Assembly (NCBI GenBank): GCA_013289685.1
Contig: JABCZL010000008.1
Span: 186,001 to 250,000, forward strand
Length of the DNA: 64,000 nt
Direction: 5' to 3'
From: Acidobacteriota bacterium
GTDB taxonomy: Bacteria; Acidobacteriota; Terriglobia; Terriglobales; Acidobacteriaceae
Every line of letters begins with the position of its first letter. Position 1 is the stretch's first letter. A program made the position numbers and the translations under genes. The notes below the pieces were generated by a model. That model did not search any database, was not told the origin of the DNA, and was given only the letters and a program-made list of their open reading frames with translations. Below are positions 9,501 to 17,419 of the stretch, piece by piece.

Positions 9501-9846
9501 CAGCTCCTGCGGAGGCGGGCATCACCTCAACCACGGCTGCGATAAAACGGTATCCCTTGCCCGTGACAGTCTGTACAAAGCGCGGCTGCTCGGCATTGTC
9601 CCGCAGCACCTGGCGAATCTTACTGACAGCGCCGTTAATGCTGTTATCGGTATCGAGAAAGACGCCCTCTCCCCAGATCCGCTCAACGATCTGCTCACGG
9701 GTCACTAGTTCCCCTCTGCGCTCCAACAGGAAAAGCAGGAGTTGCATAGGGATTGGGTTTAGTTTTAAGGGGATTCCCGCCGAGCGTAGCTCGTAAGCCC
9801 GCACGTCCAGTTCGAAGTCGTCTCCAAATTGGAGGCGATCCGGCAT
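6535..9846 (-). CDS. winged-helix, Ser/Thr protein kinase and TPR fusion
   Basis: A protein of about 1103 residues from ATG 9846. Domain order is: OmpR/CadC-type winged-helix DNA-binding domain (residues 3-104); Pkn2-type kinase (about 135-425) with glycine loop GGGGMG at 142-147, Lys164, HRD 260-262 and DFG 280-282, all intact; one transmembrane helix (about 452-473); and a long C-terminal region with tetratricopeptide repeats. DNA-binding and kinase parts would be cytoplasmic and the TPR part periplasmic. This layout is common in Acidobacteriota, but targets are unknown. TTG 9891 would add 15 residues; 9846 fits the family start (MPDRLQFGDDFELD) better. It is convergent with the DUF4230 gene. 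Confidence 0.93.
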   Translation of the reverse strand: MPDRLQFGDDFELDVRAYELRSAGIPLKLNPIPMQLLLFLLERRGELVTREQIVERIWGEGVFLDTDNSINGAVSKIRQVLRDNAEQPRFVQTVTGKGYRFIAAVVEVMPASAGAAPEGDTSAAHTLLGKKITHYRILQLLGGGGMGVVYKAEDLKLGRRVAIKFLPAELASDPKSFERLEREARAASALEHPNICPIYELGEHESQPFIVMQLLDGQTLQDRIETTSQQKRPLPANEVLDLALQVVAGLEAAHEKGIIHRDVKPANIFITNRGEAKILDFGLAKVVESAIAGHPAAGQSDLGETAVAASTAAFDTLRLTQTGTTVGTAQYMSPEQVRGEKLDARTDLFSFGLVLYEMATGQRAFPGNTVPVVHDAILHMAPLPIQQISPEHSLLEPVISRAIEKDRELRYQSAADMRIDLQGLKHDSLTGHTAAADSGGVAVAQASAVRVAFVWKIAIPILLALLLAGGLYYRSRLQSKRLTDRDTIVLADFANSTGDAVFDTTLKQALSIALNQSPFLNVLSDDKVAAMLQRMALPANTTLVPKVARELCQRAASRVYIAGSINRLGNEYVVGLKAVNCRTGDVLAQEQVTATSKEQVLGALDSAARQLRGELGESLASLQKFDLPLEDATTSSLEALEAYSTGLATWRQKGAEAALPYHQRAIQLDPNFAGAYSAVGSDYFALGELTRASEYYTKAFQLRDHASRRESLSFTADYYIYVTGELDQAAQALHNVIANYPRLSGPHMNLGNVYTSQGLYEKAVEEYREGARLFDDGVMNYQNLANALMALQRFQETRQVIQDARARKVDDYILHLQVYALAFLAADSQGMAEQQQWFASHPEVEHNGLALASDTEAFSGRLIKARELTSRSVDSAIRADGQESGAIWQENAALREAAFGNASEAKRLATEGLKLAPASQGVQVEAALAFAMAGDTTRPVSLAKEVKQRFPMDTQVQSLWLSAIQAQLALDRKNPAEALGALPDSGSLELGQISFLDNLSCLYPTYICGEAFLAAGQGSAAAAEFQKILDHSGIVWNCWTGALAHLGVARANALQSRTSQGADTDAARVRALAAYKDFLTLWKDADPDVPILREAKAEYAKLQ

Positions 9847-10054
9847 TTTGATGGGATGGGACACCTCAGCAGCACCCTCACGAGCCGGCAAGATTTTACC
9901 TTAAACTCGCGTGAGCCGACAGCAATTCATTTCATGTCAATAGTTTGCGCCCTAATACAAATTCAACACAACCTTAAGTTCCCGCCTATTGCCCGGAAGT
10001 TAAGCATCCAGCACTATCCCCGTCGTACGAAGGTTTCTTCCGGCACCAATCAAT

Positions 10055-11563
10055 ATGTCTTGCCCCTTCCACACACCTGCACCAAGTTATTGCTCTACTG
10101 CGCCGGTCTCGTTGGCGCAGTATCCCCACGAATCCTGGCTCTTCGGCGGTGCTCGCGACGTTGCCCGGAATGCATTGGAATTCTTTGAGCGTTGCGAACA
10201 GACCGCCGGAATCGTCCGGACCCGTTTTCTTGTGAAACGCGTTTACGTTGTCACCGATCCGGCCGCGATTGCCGATGTGCTGGTGAACCATCCAAAGAGC
10301 TTCGTTAAGCCATATGTATTGCGGCGGATGAAGGTGTTGTTCGGCAATGGTCTGCTCACCTCCAGCGGAGAGCAGTGGGCGAACCACCGGCATCTGGTGC
10401 AGCCCGCCTTTGGCGCCGAGTGCATGACAGGTTTCCTCCGCCTGGTTCGCGAGAGTACGGAGGAGATGCTGTCGTCATGGTGTGTCGGAGACAGGTGCGT
10501 CAGAGAAAGCTGCGACGGAGAAACGCGCGACGGGGACGTACGCGACGGAGACGTACGGGACGTTTATCCGGAGATCGTTGATCTATGCATGAAAAACGTC
10601 GCGCAGACTATGTTCGGCGTGTACGACGAAGAGATGGGCAGCATTGTCCGGGCGCTGGCGGCAACCTGCCACGATCTTGCTCATGCGGTACTGAACGTGG
10701 GCCAGGCGCTGCCCTTCCATCTCCCCGGGCGGCTGAAGCGGCGACTCAAGAGCGAACTTGGCGCGTTGAATGACTACCTCGGCCGTTTGATTGATCAACG
10801 TAGGAACGATCAACGCAGGATCGATCAACGCAGGAATGAGCCACCACGTCGTGACTTCCTCGGACTTCTTCTCTCCGGTGGCTTGAGCCGGCAGGCGGTG
10901 CTCGACGAGTCCGTCACGATGCTTCTTGCCGGGCACGAAACCACGGCATCGGCGCTGGCATGGAGTTTGTATCTTCTGGCACGTCATCCCAAACACGCCG
11001 ACGCCCTTGCCGCCGATCTCGAGTCTCACTTGCACGGTGACGCGCCGTCGATGAGTGATCTCGAGGATCTAACCTCGCTGCGCGCGACCCTCGATGAGAC
11101 ACTGCGTCTCTATCCGCCCACCCATCGGATCGGCCGTACGGTGGTATCTCCGGTTGTAATTGGCGGTCATAAAATTCCGGTGGGTGCCGACGTGCTGGTT
11201 CCGCAGTGGGCGGTGCATCGCTCCGCGCGCTGGTACGATCGGCCCCTGGACTTCCTACCCGAACGTTGGACGCCCGCTTTTCGTCGCTCGCTTCCGAAGT
11301 TCGCCTACTTCCCCTTCAGCGGTGGACCGCGCATATGCGTTGGCACTCAGCTCGCCTATTCCGAGGTTGCGGTCATCCTCGGCCTGTTGGCTCAGCGCTT
11401 CCGGTATTCGCTGTGCGATGAGATGCTCCTTGTGCCTTACGAGGGATTGACCCTGCTCCCCGCGGGAGGTCACCTTCGACTGAAACTCAAACGCAGAAGC
11501 ATGACCCCAGCAGCTCCGAACCATGCAGCTCCGAACCATGCAGCGCAAGCGGTCTATTCGTGA
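10055..11563 (+). CDS. cytochrome P450
   Basis: A 502-residue haem monooxygenase. The I-helix oxygen-binding motif is AGHETT (residues 292-297), the K-helix ExxR is ETLR (348-351), and the haem loop is FSGGPRICVG (421-430) with Cys428 as axial ligand. There is no signal peptide or membrane anchor. The length and motifs are closer to CYP102/CYP4-like fatty-acid hydroxylases than to class I bacterial P450s, but the substrate is not determinable. It contains two low-complexity inserts from repeated 12-15-nt units (about residues 150-170 with repeated DGDVRD, and about 248-265 with repeated DQRR) and a duplicated APNHA near the end. The desaturase just downstream suggests lipid modification. Confidence 0.93.
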   Translation: MSCPFHTPAPSYCSTAPVSLAQYPHESWLFGGARDVARNALEFFERCEQTAGIVRTRFLVKRVYVVTDPAAIADVLVNHPKSFVKPYVLRRMKVLFGNGLLTSSGEQWANHRHLVQPAFGAECMTGFLRLVRESTEEMLSSWCVGDRCVRESCDGETRDGDVRDGDVRDVYPEIVDLCMKNVAQTMFGVYDEEMGSIVRALAATCHDLAHAVLNVGQALPFHLPGRLKRRLKSELGALNDYLGRLIDQRRNDQRRIDQRRNEPPRRDFLGLLLSGGLSRQAVLDESVTMLLAGHETTASALAWSLYLLARHPKHADALAADLESHLHGDAPSMSDLEDLTSLRATLDETLRLYPPTHRIGRTVVSPVVIGGHKIPVGADVLVPQWAVHRSARWYDRPLDFLPERWTPAFRRSLPKFAYFPFSGGPRICVGTQLAYSEVAVILGLLAQRFRYSLCDEMLLVPYEGLTLLPAGGHLRLKLKRRSMTPAAPNHAAPNHAAQAVYS

Positions 11564-11609
11564 GTTTTGGTTCAAAAGGCTCACACTGGGCAAAAGGAGA
11601 TCGGGAAGG

Positions 11610-12536
11610 ATGAATAGCGCAGCCGCGATTAATCAAACCGAGATTGATCAAACCGAGATTGATCACGATGATTCGATTCAAGGTGCTTCACCGGACCGAT
11701 ATCGCATTAACTGGATCATGAACCTGCCGTTTCTTGGCATGCACGCCGCTTGTCTCGGGGCCTTCTGGGTCGGAATCTCCTGGAAACCGGTTGCGCTTTG
11801 CGCCGCTCTTTATGCGATCCGCATGTTCGGTATCACCGCCGGATATCATCGATATTTCTCTCACCGCTCTTACCGCACCAGTCGTGCTTTCCAGTTCTTT
11901 CTGGCATGGATCGGCTGCTCCGCTCTGCAGAAGGGACCGCTTTGGTGGGCAGCTCTTCATCGCCATCATCATCGGAATTCCGATGAGAAAGAAGATGTAC
12001 ATTCTCCCCTGCAAAGCGGCTTCTGGTGGTCGCATGTGGGTTGGATCATGAGTAATAAGTACGAGGCCACTGATTTCAACGTCATCAAAGACTTCAGCCA
12101 GTACCCGGAACTTCGTTGGTTGAACCGTTACTGGGCGGTTCCTGGAGTGCTATTGGCTGCCGCTTGCTTTTTCTTCATGGGATGGCCCGGCCTCATCTGG
12201 GGATTTTTTATCAGCACCGTGCTGCTGTATCACGGAACGTTTGTGACGAATTCTCTTTGTCACATGTTGGGAAGAATTCGCTACAAAACGGCAGACACCA
12301 GCCGTAACAGCTTCATCCTGGCCCTGGTCACATTAGGAGAAGGATGGCACAACAACCACCACTACTACTCAGCCTCGGCTCGTATGGGATTCTTCTGGTG
12401 GGAGGTCGACATCTCTTACTACACATTGCGCTGCTTATCCCTCCTTGGGCTCGTGTGGGATATAAAGAAGCCCAAGGACCGAGTCCTAAAAATGTGTGAA
12501 CCGAGGCCGCGAGTCGAAACACAGTATCGAGGATAG
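11610..12536 (+). CDS. acyl-CoA / fatty-acid delta-9-type desaturase
   Basis: An integral-membrane di-iron desaturase of about 308 residues. The three histidine boxes are HRYFSH, HRHHH and HNNHH, in the order found in stearoyl-CoA (delta-9) desaturases, separated by hydrophobic segments. It introduces a double bond into a fatty acyl chain using O2 and an electron donor not seen nearby. ATG 11610 is chosen because AAAGGAG lies about 10 bases before it. A longer frame from 11523 would overlap the P450 end. The N-terminus carries a duplicated NQTEID/DQTEID unit from an in-frame repeat. It is probably co-transcribed with the P450. Confidence 0.92.
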   Translation: MNSAAAINQTEIDQTEIDHDDSIQGASPDRYRINWIMNLPFLGMHAACLGAFWVGISWKPVALCAALYAIRMFGITAGYHRYFSHRSYRTSRAFQFFLAWIGCSALQKGPLWWAALHRHHHRNSDEKEDVHSPLQSGFWWSHVGWIMSNKYEATDFNVIKDFSQYPELRWLNRYWAVPGVLLAAACFFFMGWPGLIWGFFISTVLLYHGTFVTNSLCHMLGRIRYKTADTSRNSFILALVTLGEGWHNNHHYYSASARMGFFWWEVDISYYTLRCLSLLGLVWDIKKPKDRVLKMCEPRPRVETQYRG

Positions 12537-12820
12537 CGTAATCGATGCTCCGTCCGAGCTGCGTACGGGCTGTATTCCAGGCCGAGGAGTCGGATCAATT
12601 TCCCAGAGGTGGCCTTGTGGCTCTACGGGTGGATTAGGCGGAATTGCGGGGAATGGATTGACAAGCTCGACGGAGCCGGATAAGGTTGGGCCAGTGCGCT
12701 AACAGGGCGTCTCCTACCCGCGGCAAGGGAAGCATCCCACCTGTTTTCGTTTCAGGCGCGTCGTTACCTTCTTTCAGCCTGGTATCAGCGGGACACCGGC
12801 AAATATGAAAGGAGGTTTTT
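12537..12820. other. intergenic region, no recognised feature
   Basis: These 284 bases between the desaturase and the ankyrin gene hold no recognisable RNA gene. A short minus-strand frame (12634-12834) looks spurious. AAAGGAGG at 12808-12815 is the ribosome site of the next gene. Confidence 0.5.
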
Positions 12821-14413
12821 GTGAACCCATCCAAGTCCTTACCCTCTCACTCATCCTTTGAGTCCATCCGGAAGCAGGCCAAGAAACTGGTCCGCCAGTT
12901 CGCCGCCGGCGAGCCCGATGCTCTGGCTCGTGTCCACGGCCAACTGCCGGTTCCGATCCTTCCTCTTTCGCTGCGAGACGCCCAACTTGTGCTTGCCCGG
13001 GAATACGGTTTCGCAGGCTGGCAGGATCTTCGCGCGGCTGTGCTCCGCCAGGAAGGCGAAGGCCTGGAGTGGGCTGCCGCTGAGGCGGAGCGCGCCATCC
13101 ACGACAACAGCCTCGAGCGATTGACGCAACTGGTGCGGGAGTATCCAGCGCTTGTATCGTGGCGTAGCGATTCCGGAGAATCGTTGCTCGGGTTTGCCAC
13201 CGGCTCGTTTGGCGACAGCGGCGATCCTTACCGGGAGCAAATGTTCACACGCCTCGAATGCGCGGAGTTTCTCTTAAACGCCGGGGCCATCGCGAACCCG
13301 GCGATATGGGAAGACGCCATTCGCGCCCGCGCCAAGGGAGTGTTGCAGCTGCTTTCGCGCAAGGGTGTTCTGCCGCGCAGACTAGATCTTCTCGCCGCGC
13401 TGGGTGACGACGCCGGCGTTCGCGATTGTCTTGAGTCGGCACGGAACCGCCCCGGGGGCGATGCCGCGGCCGTCTCGCAGGCGTTCCTCTGTGCCTGCCG
13501 TTTTCAGCAGCGGGCGGTCGCCGCTCTCCTTCTCAATCGTTGCATCGAGCTCGACCCCGCGCTCGGGCAACGAGTGGAGAAATGGCGTGGAAGAAGCGGC
13601 TTCATCGAATACCTGGCCGAACATCCTCGAGAGTACGGGAGTCCCTGGCAGACGGTCGTTATGAACGAACTGCTGGCGGCGATTGATGAAAATGACCTCG
13701 AAGAGTTCAGCCGGTGGTTAGAGCGGGAACCCGATCTGCTCGGCGAATCCAATGTGGCGCTGCAGGTGGAACTATTAGAGCGAGCGGTATTGAAAGATCG
13801 CGGGCCCCTTATCACACGGCTGCTGGAGTTGGCTCCCGCGCTGGCGATGAGGCGCCCTCGTACGTCCGCGCTGGTGTTCGCTCTGGAATATGGGAAGGCG
13901 CATCTCATTCCTCTGTTGACCCCGATTTGGCCGCTGCCCGATGATCTCTGCCACGCGGCCGGGGTAGGGGACTTCGCGCGAGTTAGGGGTTGGTTTGATG
14001 AGGCCGGCCGTCCGAGGCTGGGGAGTCTCGGTCAGCATTACCCTGCCAACAACTCTGCCGTTTTGCGAAACCTGCATTGGACCCCCGCCAACGCGCAACA
14101 CATACTGGACGTAGCGCTGGCCTGGGCGTGCATGAACCGGCATTTTGAGATTGCGTCTTTCGTGCTGGAGCGTGGAGCCAACATCAATACCAACTGGAGC
14201 ACGCATGAGCCAGCCAGCATCTTGCACGAATGTGCCGTCCGCGGGAACTATGAAGCAGCGCAGTTTCTCATTGACCACGGCATCGATATGACGGTTCTAG
14301 ATTATCGCTGGAACGCCACGGCGGAAGGGTGGGCGCGCCACGCTGCCAAGGACCAGAACATGGCGGAGTTCCTGGCGCGCGCCGAGAGCGCCCGCAAAGT
14401 ACAATCGCTTTGA
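12821..14413 (+). CDS. ankyrin repeat protein
   Basis: A 530-residue protein starting at GTG with a full AAAGGAGG ribosome site six bases upstream. The first 75 residues are a conserved-looking module (SFESIRKQAKKLVRQFAAGE, LAREYGFAGWQDLRAAVL) found in front of ankyrin repeats in other soil bacteria. Ankyrin-like helices follow irregularly to the end, clearest at ILDVALAWACMNRHFEIASFVLERGANIN and ILHECAVRGNYEAAQFLIDHGID. No signal peptide is seen. Ankyrin repeats mediate protein binding; the partner is unknown. Confidence 0.88.
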   Translation: MNPSKSLPSHSSFESIRKQAKKLVRQFAAGEPDALARVHGQLPVPILPLSLRDAQLVLAREYGFAGWQDLRAAVLRQEGEGLEWAAAEAERAIHDNSLERLTQLVREYPALVSWRSDSGESLLGFATGSFGDSGDPYREQMFTRLECAEFLLNAGAIANPAIWEDAIRARAKGVLQLLSRKGVLPRRLDLLAALGDDAGVRDCLESARNRPGGDAAAVSQAFLCACRFQQRAVAALLLNRCIELDPALGQRVEKWRGRSGFIEYLAEHPREYGSPWQTVVMNELLAAIDENDLEEFSRWLEREPDLLGESNVALQVELLERAVLKDRGPLITRLLELAPALAMRRPRTSALVFALEYGKAHLIPLLTPIWPLPDDLCHAAGVGDFARVRGWFDEAGRPRLGSLGQHYPANNSAVLRNLHWTPANAQHILDVALAWACMNRHFEIASFVLERGANINTNWSTHEPASILHECAVRGNYEAAQFLIDHGIDMTVLDYRWNATAEGWARHAAKDQNMAEFLARAESARKVQSL

Positions 14414-14554
14414 AAGAGCACGGTCAGCGGGTTCGAGTCCCAACTGTGAGGAGCAGGCCCAAACGGCGGGCTTGGGAAACGTCCAGTTATCTCTGGTCGG
14501 ATCGTCGGCAAACCGGAACCTATCCGAGCCGGCCACCGTTAAGGAATCTCTTAA

Positions 14555-14587
14555 ACTGGCGATAAATCTCGATTACGCTCAAAACCC
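14555..14587. repeat. TGGCGATAAATCTCGATTAC repeat copy
   Basis: AACTGGCGATAAATCTCGATTACGCTCAAAACC lies between the convergent ankyrin and porin-like genes. It is a close match to the copy at 21918-21952 (about 26 of 30 bases shared) and a looser match to 20544 and 24298. Confidence 0.5.
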
Positions 14588-14611
14588 CTCAATCAGGCAG
14601 TATAGATTGCC

Positions 14612-15640
14612 CTAAGGTTTGGCGGGCGGCGTCTTTGGAATCTTCAAGGTCCAGGAAAAACCGAATACGATCGTGCGTCCCTGTGGACGAGCCTTGGCCG
14701 CATATTCGTCGTAGTACTTGAAGAAACCTACCAGGTCTTTTGTGGTAAGTAGGTAGTTGACCTGAACGCCGATTCCTTGAACGGAATAGTATGGAACTCT
14801 GCTGGCGGCTACGGGAACTCCGGCCAGCAGGTAATTGCCGCCGTTATTCGAAACTTGCCATTGGTCATAGCCAACCAGGCCGAGTTGGGCGAGTTGGCTC
14901 ATATCTTTTTTCACGGGAAGAATCTGGCCAAAACCCCACTCCATGGTGAAAGCCTGGCCGGGAGTTATTTTGCTGAGTTGACCCGACACCGGGCTGGCGA
15001 CTGTTTTTTGCCCATGGATTTCCCAGTCGGTGGTCAGGTTTGCGCTCGTACCCTTGTTCTTGGTGATGTAGAACGTGGTGCCCGTGGTTATGTTGTTGCC
15101 CCAATATCCCGAACCGACATTATTACTCGCCCCCGCAGTGTATCGGCCGGTTGGGGCGGTGAAAGCGTATCCCGCGTTGAAGTCAGCTCGTTTCAAGTGC
15201 CAGCCTATGTTCACTGGCTGCACGTAGGTATCGGCAAAACCCGATCCGCCCGCGTTCAGACTAATTCCGGATGTATTCCCGGGAAGAAGAGGAGGCAGGG
15301 CAGCCACCACGGAGCCGCTCGCATAATTCAATGCTATGTACGGCATGAAATAGCCGCCAAGAATCTTGTGATGCGGGACGTAGTAGAGAATATTCTCATC
15401 CACCCAGAAGGAATAGGTCCCCGAAACATTTTGAATAATCTGGTTTCCGTTGGGGCCATTCAACTGGCTGGCGGAGTAACTGAGAGCCAGGTTGGCGTAG
15501 GTGATGCCAGGATCGGGAATCACGCCGGCGTTGAGGCCAAACTGTCCCGGCACCCATTGTCCCTTTTGTTGTGCCAGCAAGGGTGAAGCACACACCAGAG
15601 CAAGGCATGCGAGAATTAAGATTGCATTGTTGATTTTCAT
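14612..15640 (-). CDS. outer-membrane porin-like protein, phenol MetA/SphA family
   Basis: About 342 residues from ATG 15640, which has AAGAGGAGAG at a good distance. A signal peptide (MKINNAILILACLALVCASPLLAQ) precedes a beta-rich protein. Features such as VPGQFGLNAGVIPDPGITYANL, an aromatic periodic strand pattern and a C-terminal FGFSWTLKIP resemble the Phenol_MetA_deg / SphA outer-membrane family. Its substrate is not known. The frame is open upstream without a stop into the next membrane gene (residue 1 here is residue 246 of that open frame), so a long fused product is formally possible. I regard it as an independently started gene. Confidence 0.75.
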   Translation of the reverse strand: MKINNAILILACLALVCASPLLAQQKGQWVPGQFGLNAGVIPDPGITYANLALSYSASQLNGPNGNQIIQNVSGTYSFWVDENILYYVPHHKILGGYFMPYIALNYASGSVVAALPPLLPGNTSGISLNAGGSGFADTYVQPVNIGWHLKRADFNAGYAFTAPTGRYTAGASNNVGSGYWGNNITTGTTFYITKNKGTSANLTTDWEIHGQKTVASPVSGQLSKITPGQAFTMEWGFGQILPVKKDMSQLAQLGLVGYDQWQVSNNGGNYLLAGVPVAASRVPYYSVQGIGVQVNYLLTTKDLVGFFKYYDEYAAKARPQGRTIVFGFSWTLKIPKTPPAKP

Positions 15641-16375
15641 TGTTGCTCTCTCTCCTCTTTTATGGTGGTCGGCGGGTCGCTGTGACCTGTCTTGCCCTCT
15701 TCGTCTCGCGAGGAGCCACCAAGTGAGCGGCGTCAAGACAAACCAGCTTAGGGTCCAAATGGTCAGGCCGGTCCACGCCAAGGCCGTCGCGATTATGGCT
15801 GTCAGCGGGTTGCTCAGATCGATGCGAGCGATTTGCTCAGCGGACGGCTTCAGCTCTGGCCGCGTCAGGTCGGCGTCAATTGCGTATCGAAGTGCGAAAA
15901 TTCCTAAAAGGCCCGCTATCACAAGACTGACTGACTGCAAGAGTAGCGTCGGGACGCCACCTACATACATGGGGTCGGCGATCAAGGCATACATGAACAA
16001 ACAGAGGAAGGAGAGACCCGCGATGGAGAGCGTTGCAATGATGCTGTTCGACCTTGCAAGCAGGCTGAACAAGGTGTTTTTCCGATTCCAGTAGTAGACC
16101 GTGATAACAAGGCCGAACCCCACTCGCACGAGATTCCTTGGTTGGCTTGCGAGGAGACTCAAAATGCCGTGCGGAAGGTGCGCCCATTGTCCGTCCTGAA
16201 ATGGCGCCAAGAACTCGACAATTCTGAAGAACATGAGCGCGAACACCACGTCGAGGAATACGCCCAGGCTTCTGAGCTTTTGGTCAAGCACGATGTCAAG
16301 TACCTTCATTTCTTGGGCATCGGTTTCGGAACCCTCAATGTCCATGAACTTAACCGGGCGATAGTTTCTTCCCAA
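15641..16375 (-). CDS. multi-helix membrane protein, possibly TMEM175/DUF1211-like, no stop
   Basis: About 245 codons read in frame straight into the porin-like gene. About six hydrophobic segments are seen, with FLDVVFALMFFRIVEF near the N-terminus weakly resembling the FSDGVFAI motif of TMEM175/DUF1211 potassium channels. The family call is tentative. There is no stop codon before the downstream start; a TAA in the neighbouring frame (15660-15662) sits just before the next ribosome site, as if a one-base shift had removed the normal stop. The start may be 16375 or the internal ATG at 16345. Confidence 0.55.
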
Positions 16376-16402
16376 CGCTGCCTGGTCAGTCTCTAGTGGC
16401 GC

Positions 16403-17406
16403 TCACAAGTACTCGGCCAGGAACTTCTCCATGAAATACAACGCACGGGCGGTCGTGTCTTGGAAAAAGTCGAAGGCGTGAAACTTCCCCTCGAACGGTG
16501 CAAAGATGTAGGGCACGCTATTGGCCTCGAGTTTTTCCGCCAACTTCACTGACTGGCTCATCGGAACAACCGCGTCGATGGTGCCCTGCAAGAGTATGGT
16601 CGGGGGGATTGTTTGCTGACGTGTGTTATTGGCGACGCTTCCTTGTAAAGCTCAGGGGCGTCGGCATATTTCTTGCCAAGAAAGGCTTCATTCCAATAAG
16701 GATCGCGGACGGCGGGGTCGGTCAAGTCGCTCCAGCCGTAGAAAGCGACAACGGCCTTCACTTTCGGTCCTGGCCCGTTGGGATACTGCTTGCTCGGAGT
16801 ATTGGCAGCGTAGCCAATCAATTCGACCAGATGGCCACCTGCCGAACCGCCAAGCAACGCGACGCGATTGGTGTCTATGTTGTAGCTTTTGGCGTTGTCT
16901 TTAAGCCACTGAATGGCGTTTCGCGAATCATCCACCGCAGCCGGGTAGGGCGCTTGGTCTGCTAACCGATAGTCGATGGTAGCCGCCGCGTAGCCTAGTT
17001 GGGCGAGTTTGACGCCGTAGTAGTTGTAGTCGGCGCGACCGCCGTCAATCCAGCAGCCGCCGTGGATCATGACGACCAGCGGAATGGCTTTGGCTGAGTT
17101 CTTCGGCGTGAAGAGATTCAGTTTGAGTTCATAATTGTCCCCCTTCTGGAAGACCATATCCAGATCGGCTCTGACGCTGCCGGGCACGACGGGACGCATG
17201 TCGACCGGTGGAACCTTGCGCAGGGCCACGGCACCGAGGAAGTCGGCAAACGTCTTGAAGACCGGAGCCGCGGTGGGCGCACCGTTCAGGATGCGTTGCC
17301 CCGCCGCCGTATTCGACCTTGGAACCGCATCTCTCGCCATTAGCCTTTCTGATGTGGACGGCTCTTGTGCGACTGGATCGACGACCCCAGAAGTACTTGG
17401 ATTCAT
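16403..17406 (-). pseudogene. alpha/beta hydrolase (esterase) broken by one-base frameshift
   Basis: An alpha/beta hydrolase of the carboxylesterase/BD-FAE type split over two frames. Frame one (17406 down to about 16603) holds the oxyanion motif HGGCW and the nucleophile elbow GGSAGG, then runs out of frame and stops at 16558. Frame two (to 16403) holds the expected catalytic Asp (GTIDAVVP) and His (GKFHAF). The break lies in a run of six C (coding strand; 16602-16607), and a seventh C would restore SPPTILLQG. It could be a sequencing error, a phase-variable tract or a true pseudogene. It lies 13 bases after sulfatase 1 and is probably in its operon. Confidence 0.75.
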
Positions 17407-17419
17407 GGTTTGCTCCTCT

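Noticed and set aside
12634..12834. Small minus-strand ORF in the gap before the first ankyrin gene
   Set aside because: It overlaps the ribosome site and start of the ankyrin gene, and its translation shows no domain.
14425..14455. GGTTCGAGTCCC looks like a tRNA T-loop
   Set aside because: The T-stem does not pair beyond three bases and no acceptor, D or anticodon arms can be drawn around it.
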